Below are positions 30,275-36,883 of a stretch of 64,000 bases of DNA, one piece after another. Every line of letters starts with the position of its first letter. The first letter of the stretch is position 1. A program made the position numbers and the translations under genes. The stretch comes from Vibrio injensis. Lineage in GTDB: Bacteria > Pseudomonadota > Gammaproteobacteria > Enterobacterales > Vibrionaceae. The stretch spans positions 62,001-126,000 of the forward strand of contig NZ_BDJF01000016.1 of assembly GCF_001895205.1 (NCBI RefSeq), read 5' to 3'. A model generated the notes under the pieces. The model saw only the letters and a list, made by a program, of their open reading frames with translations. It was not told the origin of the DNA and did not search any database.

Positions 30275-30553
30275 ATGAAATTCAATGCAGTAGTGCGTAC
30301 TGAACTAGGTAAAGGTGCGAGCCGCCGCCTACGTCACGCTGGTCTATTTCCTGCTATCGTTTACGGTGGTGAAGCTGCGCCAGTATCTATCGCACTAAAA
30401 CACGATGACGTCATCAACCAAATGGATAAGCCAGAGTTCTACGAAGCAATTACTCTAGTTATCGATGGTGCTGAAGTTAAAGTTAAGCCTCAAGACGTTC
30501 AGCGTCACGTGTTCAAGCCAAAAGTTGAGCACATGGACTTCATCCGTATCTAA
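30275..30553 (+). CDS. rplY: 50S ribosomal protein L25
   Basis: 92 aa from ATG 30275, with GAGAG ten bases upstream; the five extra upstream codons are not part of the conserved protein. [32 protein letters not shown] (in part) is the conserved L25 N-terminus, and the length matches the single-domain L25 of Escherichia coli (94 aa). It binds 5S rRNA in the large subunit. Single-gene unit with a strong terminator at 30644-30672. Confidence 0.96.
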   Translation: MKFNAVVRTELGKGASRRLRHAGLFPAIVYGGEAAPVSIALKHDDVINQMDKPEFYEAITLVIDGAEVKVKPQDVQRHVFKPKVEHMDFIRI

Positions 30554-30643
30554 TTCCCTACCAAGGAATTAATTGGATAAAATCCACCCTTTTGCATAAA
30601 TAAGATTTTTTGGCCTTACCATCCAAATCATCTAAAAAATTAG

Positions 30644-30672
30644 AAACCCCGATGCTACCAACATCGGGGTTT
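30644..30672. terminator. Terminator after rplY
   Basis: An 11-bp perfect stem pairs 30644-30654 with 30662-30672 around a seven-base loop. T-rich stretches flank it on both strands, so it may also stop minus-strand transcription coming from the lipoprotein gene. Confidence 0.85.
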
Positions 30673-30870
30673 CGCCGTTTTAAATGCCATAAAAAGCTAT
30701 TTTAACTATAAATTACATGCACTTATAATACCTAAGTAGTTTGTGGGTGTAATTAGGGTGGCATTAAGGTGGTATTATACTGTAAGTTTTTGAGGGATCA
30801 TTTAAGACCGATTAAACACAAACTTCAATATCAAAGGCGTGAATAGTATCGCTAACTTTCTATTATCGTT

Positions 30871-31314
30871 CTAATTACGGAAACCTAATTGAATCCCAAT
30901 ATGTCGTAAGTTTAGATTTTGAGGTTGCGCTTCAATTAACTTATTCAAGACATCTTTATCCACCCCCTGAACCAAGCTTGTGTTTGGTGTATCAAATACA
31001 CCTATACCTTGATAGTATTTTAACTTTTCTTTCGCCCCAAGCTTTTCTAACTGTGATCTGAAATCAACAGTTTTCTGAGAGTGGCAAGCGTAAAAATTGG
31101 TTTGGTAAACGTACAAAGCGACCTGCTTTTGAGTTTCAAGATCAAGTTCATCAAACCAAGATGTAGTCACAAAGTCTGCCTCGTTACCAAGCTCTAGGTC
31201 AGTACAATGGTTGTAGACTGATTCCCAGTCTTGGCTTAGCTGCTGAACTGATGAATTGCACCCAAACAAAAATATAACCAATAAAACTATGAAATATTTA
31301 TAACGCTGAATCAC
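30871..31314 (-). CDS. Small hypothetical lipoprotein next to the CRISPR array
   Basis: I choose the GTG at 31314 (147 aa) because GGAG stands eight bases before it; a longer frame reaches 31353. The first 20 residues are a lipoprotein signal: a short charged start, IVLLVIFLFGC, with the cysteine as lipidation site, followed by NSS. The mature part is hydrophilic, with two further cysteines (HCTDLE, ACHSQK) and no recognisable domain. It lies between rplY and the leader-distal end of the array, on the same strand as the array; pre-crRNA transcription could run into it. Function unknown. Confidence 0.6.
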   Translation of the reverse strand: MIQRYKYFIVLLVIFLFGCNSSVQQLSQDWESVYNHCTDLELGNEADFVTTSWFDELDLETQKQVALYVYQTNFYACHSQKTVDFRSQLEKLGAKEKLKYYQGIGVFDTPNTSLVQGVDKDVLNKLIEAQPQNLNLRHIGIQLGFRN

Positions 31315-31367
31315 TGACACATCTCCAAAATTCTTGCGCCTTACCAGACGCAATCAGTACCGAGCGT

Positions 31368-32656
31368 TTTCTAAGCTACCTGTGCGGCAGTGAACCTATT
31401 GCTGACTCACCCGCACGAGTGCAAACATTTCTAAGCTGCCTGTGCGGCAGTGAACATTGGCGACTCTTTCCACGTCACCCCCACCATTTTCTAAGCTGCC
31501 TGTGCGGCAGTGAACCATATCACCGTATAAGCCATGCTCAGCTAGCATTTCTAAGCTGCCTGTGCGGCAGTGAACTTGCTATGCCGTCATACATACCCGC
31601 CTCGGTATTTCTAAGCTGCCTGTGCGGCAGTGAACAATGCAGCAAAACCCCCTGCCAATCCTTTCAATTTCTAAGCTGCCTGTGCGGCAGTGAACATTGC
31701 TGATCGCCACTGTCAATCTTTCACTAATTTCTAAGCTGCCTGTGCGGCAGTGAACTGAGTGTCTAGCGGGTAGCTGCTTGCAGCGTAGTTTCTAAGCTGC
31801 CTGTGCGGCAGTGAACATAGGGCGTATTCTTCAGCGAAGTTGTCTACCTTTCTAAGCTGCCTGTGCGGCAGTGAACGTTCATATTGCGCGGATATGGTTT
31901 CAAGAGTTTTTCTAAGCTGCCTGTGCGGCAGTGAACAATAATTAATAAATTCAGACAAAGGGCGATAATTTCTAAGCTGCCTGTGCGGCAGTGAACAAAG
32001 GGCTTTTTCTCGCTTAAAACCAACGTCATTTCTAAGCTGCCTGTGCGGCAGTGAACATACCGTTTGTGGGAGCGCTGTTTTCCGTTGTTTTCTAAGCTGC
32101 CTGTGCGGCAGTGAACTGTAAGTCCGACTCTCAGGATCGTAGTTAGAATTTCTAAGCTGCCTGTGCGGCAGTGAACATTCTTTACGGCTTTGCATCGCTC
32201 ATAAATCATTTCTAAGCTGCCTGTGCGGCAGTGAACAATGCCAATTTTATCTGCATGCTTGGCAGTCTTTTCTAAGCTGCCTGTGCGGCAGTGAACTTAT
32301 AATAAAATGACTCAGTGTGATTCTTTACTTTCTAAGCTGCCTGTGCGGCAGTGAACAGTTGTTAGCAACAAGGACGCCAGCGGAGGCGTTTCTAAGCTGC
32401 CTGTGCGGCAGTGAACTTCAGGGTTACAACGGCTCTATGCAAATGCTATTTCTAAGCTGCCTGTGCGGCAGTGAACGTAAATAACGAGTTAATTTTACCG
32501 ACAGGACATTTCTAAGCTGCCTGTGCGGCAGTGAACATGGTGGTGATGGTTCCGGTGGTAACTCTGGCTTTCTAAGCTGCCTGTGCGGCAGTGAACTTAC
32601 AGTTGATCATCTTCAACTTTCACGAATGTTTCTAAGCTGCCTGTGCGGCAGTGAAC
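31368..32656 (-). CRISPR. Type I-F CRISPR array, 22 repeats and 21 spacers
   Basis: Twenty-two 28-bp repeats spaced every 60 bp; all spacers are 32 bp except one of 33 bp (31756-31788). Read on the minus strand the repeat begins GTTCACTGCCGCACAGGCAG and ends CTTAGAAA, the I-F type, with a 5-bp stem CTGCC/GGCAG. All copies are identical except the one at 31368-31395, which has one base change in the stem. That and the A+T-rich leader at the other end show transcription from high to low coordinates. I found no spacer matching this window by eye. Confidence 0.98.
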
Positions 32657-32748
32657 AATAGAATAAATCAATAAAAATAAGTTACAACAGTCAGTTAGGA
32701 TAAAAATCATCTTTTTACCTTGTCAAAAACCACCATCTGTAACTTATT
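32657..32748 (-). promoter_or_regulatory. CRISPR leader with pre-crRNA promoter
   Basis: On the minus strand a consensus -35 TTGACA (32721-32726) is followed after 18 bases by a -10 TATCCT (32697-32702). This would start the transcript about 35 bases before the first repeat. The A+T-rich leader also contains an 11-bp perfect inverted repeat, AATAAGTTACA at 32676-32686 and its complement at 32738-32748, flanking the promoter. Confidence 0.7.
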
Positions 32749-32780
32749 GTATTTAAAGCTTATTTTTAAAGAGCAAAAAT

Positions 32781-32801
32781 AAAGGGTAAAAACTACCCTT
32801 T
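32781..32801 (-). terminator. Terminator of the csy operon
   Basis: AAAGGGTA (32781-32788) pairs with TACCCTTT (32794-32801). Read on the minus strand it is followed by ATTTTTGC. It lies 11 bases after the cas6f stop and separates the cas genes from the array, so the array depends on its own promoter. Confidence 0.75.
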
Positions 32802-32811
32802 TTCGTTCAAT

Positions 32812-33450
32812 TTAAAAGTGCGGCACGGTAGCCAATGCTGATTGTCCATTCGCTTTGCTACTTAAACCATAGCAATCGAAGCTCCCATCTTGAGATGTGC
32901 TTTGCGGCTGCATCTCAATAAACAGCGGAAACTTGCTGTTTTTTTCTGGTGAGCGTTGCTTGGTTTGCTGGCTATGCAAGTAAATAAACGGCAAAGAGCA
33001 CAAGGCTGTCGGCTTGCTTTGTTGCAAATCCGCTAGACATTCCACCAGTGGTTTACCGGATTTTGCTGCCCATAGTTCGGCTTTTTGCTGCATATCCCGC
33101 TCTATTCGTTCGGGCGATTTCACCTGCTTGCGTACAAAGCTGACGTAAGTTACCTCGCTTGGTACGGGTTTGATGCCTTTGATGTGCACATAGTCTTCTA
33201 GCCGAGTTAGCCAGCGGTGGATAGCCAACTTTTCCAATGTCGCTTGCTCTTTTGCAAAAAGGCGCAACTTACTGCCAAGCGGAAATTTCGCTTGGCGATA
33301 ATCAGGAAAACCGACCGCAACCAGAGATTGATTGCTACCCACTTTGTGCTCCACTAAAGCAATGTGCACTTGTTGAAAGACGTTTTGCCACAGGAAGCCT
33401 ACTGCAATGTCGGCATCTGGTAATAAAGTGATCTCTTGGTAGTAGTTCAT
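32812..33450 (-). CDS. cas6f: Cas6f (Csy4) crRNA endoribonuclease
   Basis: 212 aa from ATG 33450, with AGGTGG five bases upstream; a GTG three codons earlier abuts the cas7f stop and is the alternative start. His29 falls at the position of the catalytic histidine of Pseudomonas aeruginosa Csy4. The N-terminal ferredoxin-like fold segment YYQEITLLPDADIAVGFLW is conserved. It cuts pre-crRNA at the base of the repeat stem and stays on the crRNA 3' hairpin in the Csy complex. The C-terminus (serine- and glutamine-rich) is longer than in Pseudomonas. Confidence 0.93.
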   Translation of the reverse strand: MNYYQEITLLPDADIAVGFLWQNVFQQVHIALVEHKVGSNQSLVAVGFPDYRQAKFPLGSKLRLFAKEQATLEKLAIHRWLTRLEDYVHIKGIKPVPSEVTYVSFVRKQVKSPERIERDMQQKAELWAAKSGKPLVECLADLQQSKPTALCSLPFIYLHSQQTKQRSPEKNSKFPLFIEMQPQSTSQDGSFDCYGLSSKANGQSALATVPHF

Positions 33451-33459
33451 CACCGCCAC

Positions 33460-34491
33460 CTATTTGTCACTTTCGCCAAAAACTCCACCACGCACTAATA
33501 CAGCCATGACGTAATGTTCATCTTCTTCACGGGGCAAACTTTCACCGCGCGCCCACTTATCGAAGAAGGTATAAAAATCCTGCTTGTCTTTCGGGGTACG
33601 GAACGCCTTTCCTAAATTAGTGACAGCGCCATAGGGTTCAATCGCAATGGCTCCTGCACTTTGCTCTTCAGATGCGTAATCTGGGTACCAAGTATCAATG
33701 GAACGCAGTGCGTTACCAATTTTTTGTGAATGCATCGCAGCATGCTCATTAACCGCATACAGGATTTTACTTTTCTTGGTTTTGCTGTTGCCCTTATCGA
33801 GCACTAACTCTTCACTGGGGTACACTTCTTGCGCTTTACCGACTTTGGCATAGCAATCAATTTGCAGCATCAAATGTTCAGACTCGCTGGCTAAAGCTTT
33901 GGCAATACGTTCTGCCAAGCTATTAATATGCTGATCATTATGATCAAAATGACGTGTACTAAATTGTTTGGCATCAAAAGTCCAAGTTTGCTCCGCTCCT
34001 TTGTTAAGCGCCTTGACTTGCACTTCAATGTCTTCTGCACCAACTCGGTTGCGCCATAGAAAACGGGCATTGGCAAGGTTGCTGGCGTAGCGTTTCGCCA
34101 ACTCAAAACAGCCATATTGGGTAATGTACTTTGAAACCGCAGTGCTGTAGCTCTGTTTGAATAGCGCATTGTTACATGCCGAAGGTTGTGCAAGCCCGCC
34201 TAATACTTTGAGTGTGAAGTGCAACTTCAAAGTATCGTGATCCTGCCCCAACGCACAGGCATCCACTCGCTGTAAGTTTGCTTTTTCAACTTCCGCATTC
34301 AGCTTAGCGGGATCATTTTTTACCGCCGCCTTTAAACGATTAGAAATCGTGCCACGTACCGATTTTTCTTGCAGCGCTAATGGGGTGGCTTGCGCTTTGG
34401 TTTCCCACTGGCATCCAAAAAGGTAGCCATCGGATGGAACTAATTTTTTTTCAAATGCCAGAACTGAAGCTGTGTCGTTATTTTTAGCCAT
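33460..34491 (-). CDS. cas7f: Cas7f (Csy3) backbone subunit
   Basis: 343 aa, the family's usual size. The N-terminus (SVLAFEKKLVPSDGYLFGCQWE, in part) and the C-terminal GAITNLG-like segment YGAVTNLGKAFRTPKDKQDFYTFFD are typical of Csy3. Six copies form the crRNA-binding filament of the type I-F complex; their thumbs force every sixth crRNA base out of pairing. ATG 34491 has AAGGA eight bases upstream. It lies 11 bases after cas5f and 10 bases before cas6f in the csy operon. Confidence 0.95.
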   Translation of the reverse strand: MAKNNDTASVLAFEKKLVPSDGYLFGCQWETKAQATPLALQEKSVRGTISNRLKAAVKNDPAKLNAEVEKANLQRVDACALGQDHDTLKLHFTLKVLGGLAQPSACNNALFKQSYSTAVSKYITQYGCFELAKRYASNLANARFLWRNRVGAEDIEVQVKALNKGAEQTWTFDAKQFSTRHFDHNDQHINSLAERIAKALASESEHLMLQIDCYAKVGKAQEVYPSEELVLDKGNSKTKKSKILYAVNEHAAMHSQKIGNALRSIDTWYPDYASEEQSAGAIAIEPYGAVTNLGKAFRTPKDKQDFYTFFDKWARGESLPREEDEHYVMAVLVRGGVFGESDK

Positions 34492-34502
34492 GAGAAATTT
34501 CC

Positions 34503-35390
34503 TTATTGATGTTCGTTGATAGGGTTAACTTGCTGACAAAGGTAGAGATCGTTTTCTAACTCAGTGTGGTATTGCCAAAGGATGTCATCGAGATGTTTGA
34601 TTTTGTGTGCCATGACAAATTCGCCTAGCGTGACCACACTTTCGGCAAAGCGGTGCGGCACTGATGGATCGCGCTGATTTTTTGCTTCACCTAATGGCGA
34701 GAGACCCTGAAAACCAGTGGCAATCGGCACAATCCAGCCACTCGTCTTGCGTTGGCTATGCCAAACAACACTTTGCTCTTCAAGCTGTTCACAATGGTGG
34801 TGCACGGTGAGGTAACCCAGCAGCGCATCTATTGCGTCATCACCTTGCTGCATGGCGTCAATCATTAAATCGCGGCGTTCGATCAGCACATAACCTGGCA
34901 TTAATTGGCGTAGGACTTGAGCGGTATCCTGTTCCGTAATCACAGATTTAACCGAGGGTTTCCCAACGGAAAGAACGTCGCCTCCTGCCACTTTCATCGT
35001 CGCGATCACCGCTTGCAACTGCTGCGTAAACTCTGACTGCTGAAGTTCTTCGTCATTTCCACTCCACTCAATGACGAGGGACACCTCTAAGTGACAGCGT
35101 GCTTCCTCAATAAATGCCGAGCGTGAACCATCCTTATCGAGTGGATTAGCTGTACCGATAATGGAATAAACATAGTCACCTTCGCCTTTATGAGTCTGTA
35201 CATCACAACGGTGGCTCACCACCGCAGCACTATGCAGCATGAGATCGGATAAACCTGCTTGGCTAAGCTTGCGCTCTAAGGCATGTACAAAACCTAGCCA
35301 TGCCGTCATGGCAGGAAAGCCAATAGTAAAGGGGCTTGAAAGTGCATTGGCGTTGTGAATTTTAAGATGCGGTAAGATCAATACGTTCAT
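34503..35390 (-). CDS. cas5f: Cas5f (Csy2) subunit
   Basis: 295 aa. The opening LILPHLKIHNANALSSPFTIGFPAMTAWLGFVHALER (in part) is the Csy2 signature; GWIVPIATGFQGLSPLG near residue 220 is also conserved. It caps the crRNA 5' handle together with Cas8f in the Csy complex. It overlaps the cas8f stop by four bases and precedes cas7f. Confidence 0.95.
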   Translation of the reverse strand: MNVLILPHLKIHNANALSSPFTIGFPAMTAWLGFVHALERKLSQAGLSDLMLHSAAVVSHRCDVQTHKGEGDYVYSIIGTANPLDKDGSRSAFIEEARCHLEVSLVIEWSGNDEELQQSEFTQQLQAVIATMKVAGGDVLSVGKPSVKSVITEQDTAQVLRQLMPGYVLIERRDLMIDAMQQGDDAIDALLGYLTVHHHCEQLEEQSVVWHSQRKTSGWIVPIATGFQGLSPLGEAKNQRDPSVPHRFAESVVTLGEFVMAHKIKHLDDILWQYHTELENDLYLCQQVNPINEHQ

Positions 35391-36649
35391 CGCAAGTTCT
35401 CCTTATTGCTGGCAACCACCTTTTCTATCGCCAGCAGCTCGTGGTCAGCCAATGTGACGGGACTGGCGATCACTTTGCTGCGGCTGTAATGGTTGATTAA
35501 GCCACGGGCAATGTGGCGAATGATTTTATCGAGCCACTCATCCTCTTGCTGACGCTGCTCAGCAAACTCTGGATAGAACCAGATTTTTTGCTCCAAAGGC
35601 AACACACTCGATAATTCACCGGAATAGTCTTCAAGAAACAGGCGCACTTGCCACATTTTTTCAATCACCAAATCAACGTATTGCTGAATGCGATAGTCAC
35701 GCCCATCGCGGAGATTGACGTTGTTGTAGTCGGTTTGAAAGAGTCGATGCAGCGATTCAAGTACCTCTTTGGCTTGCCAAGCGGTAAAACACTCTTTGAA
35801 AAAATCCGTTTTCGGTAAACGAATATCACGAGGTGTTAACTCCGGTGGCATAGAGGCCAGCAAATGTGCTTTACCTGCGTTTTGGTTATTGAGCACGCTG
35901 ATATTTTGCGGTTTTGTTCCACCAAACCCAATCGTGGTTAGGCCAAAGATCTCTTGGTAACCCGCAGGGTGAAAGTGATTCGTTTTTTTGCACTCTCTTG
36001 CCTCTTTTACCGAATCACCAAATCGAAGTGCATCAAGACGTTTACGTAATTCAAACAGATGACCGGAATGAGTTAATAACGACAGTAAATGATATTCCCC
36101 ATCGGCTATCGGGAAATAGACTTGCTTAATCTTCGAGCTAGAAACAGACGCCTGATCGCTATCGACCATTTTTAAAAAGCCATCGCGTAGCGCCTGATAT
36201 TCACAACTTGGTATATCAAGCAATTGCCTTGCTAACTCACTTTCTTGCTCAATATGCACCAATAAAGAACGTTGGTCGCTCATCTCTAAGCTGAGAAACT
36301 TGTATACATCTAATGCCGCTGCGTTACCGAGTGCATCTGGCTCAACGCTCACATTACCAGAGCGCAGAAAACCATCTATCCTTGGTTTGTTCTTGGCAAT
36401 AATGGACGATACGTAACCATTTTTGTTTTTCCGCGCACTCGGATGACTAAAGGTACAAGGATGTGAAGCCACTGAAATTTGCCCCGCCCTTTTGGCCGCA
36501 TCAGGCAACCAATTGTCTAATAGAAAGTTTTGCTCACACTCCTGTTGTTTTTCCAAGACTTCTGCATCAGACATCGCTGCACTGATATTCTTCTTTAGCC
36601 ATGCTTCTTTACGTTCCGCAAAAAAGGCGGCTATTGCTGGATCTATCAC
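35387..36649 (-). CDS. cas8f: Cas8f (Csy1) large subunit
   Basis: 420 aa, close to the usual 430. Csy1-type features include the N-terminal AAFFAERKEAWLKK, the central HPAGYQEIFGLTTIGFGGTKPQNISVLN (in part) and EQKIWFYPEF near the C-terminus. In the type I-F complex Cas8f reads the CC PAM and recruits Cas2-3. It is the first gene of the csy operon, separated from cas2-3 by a 230-base gap that contains its own promoter and the crRNA-like RNA described separately. GGGAGAT stands before the start on the coding strand. Confidence 0.95.
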   Translation of the reverse strand: MIDPAIAAFFAERKEAWLKKNISAAMSDAEVLEKQQECEQNFLLDNWLPDAAKRAGQISVASHPCTFSHPSARKNKNGYVSSIIAKNKPRIDGFLRSGNVSVEPDALGNAAALDVYKFLSLEMSDQRSLLVHIEQESELARQLLDIPSCEYQALRDGFLKMVDSDQASVSSSKIKQVYFPIADGEYHLLSLLTHSGHLFELRKRLDALRFGDSVKEARECKKTNHFHPAGYQEIFGLTTIGFGGTKPQNISVLNNQNAGKAHLLASMPPELTPRDIRLPKTDFFKECFTAWQAKEVLESLHRLFQTDYNNVNLRDGRDYRIQQYVDLVIEKMWQVRLFLEDYSGELSSVLPLEQKIWFYPEFAEQRQQEDEWLDKIIRHIARGLINHYSRSKVIASPVTLADHELLAIEKVVASNKENLR

Positions 36650-36712
36650 TTGACATCTCCCTTTTTGATTAAATTTCGCTCAGTTTATATCTGCCACAAA
36701 ACAATATCAACC

Positions 36713-36742
36713 ATTATATAATTATTTAATTTTAAGTTTTAA
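36713..36742 (-). promoter_or_regulatory. Promoter of the csy operon (cas8f-cas5f-cas7f-cas6f)
   Basis: On the minus strand a perfect -10 TATAAT (36713-36718) follows a -35 TTAAAA (36737-36742) with 18 bases between. Transcription would start near 36706, about 57 bases before cas8f. The -10 box and most of the spacer coincide with the sequence matched by the guide of the crRNA-like RNA at 36810-36829. Confidence 0.7.
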
Positions 36743-36782
36743 AAATCCTTTGAAAGAGTTCAACTCCTGCTGTAGCCTCTTC

Positions 36783-36883
36783 CTCGACTGCAAAAATGCA
36801 GCTTAGAAAATTATCTAATTGTTTAAGACGTTCACTACCATGCAGGTAGCTAAAGGCTGGATTTTTCCAGCCTTTATTTTTAG
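36783..36883 (+). ncRNA. Candidate crRNA-like regulatory RNA (CreR-type) repressing the csy operon
   Basis: Transcribed opposite to the cas genes. Degenerate repeat 1 (36783-36809): stem CTGCA/TGCAG with an AAAA loop, then the intact 8-nt handle CTTAGAAA (36802-36809). Guide of 20 nt (36810-36829), beginning ATTATCTAATTGTTTAA. Degenerate repeat 2 (36830-36857): GTTCACTACC, loop ATGCA, GGTAG; both stem changes are compensatory relative to the array repeat. A terminator follows: AAAGGCTGG (36852-36860) pairs with 36867-36875, then ATTTTTAG. The guide matches 36713-36729, preceded by CC (36711-36712), with mismatches only at positions 6 and 12 in the first 17. A weak promoter may be TTGAAA (36750-36755), 17 bases, TAGCCT. 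Known parallels are the CreA/CreR RNAs of other type I systems. Confidence 0.8.

Noticed and set aside
30700..30800. Direct-repeat-like GGGTGTAATTAGGGTGG stretch as an island attachment site
   Set aside because: There is no integrase gene and no second copy in the window, so an att site cannot be supported.
31419..32209. Open frames running through the CRISPR array on both strands
   Set aside because: The 60-bp period is a multiple of three, so the repeats give long artificial frames with a repeated peptide; they are not genes.
36783..36857. The degenerate repeats as a dead remnant of a second array
   Set aside because: The intact handle, preserved stems, adjacent terminator and the match to the promoter with a CC PAM are too coherent for decay.
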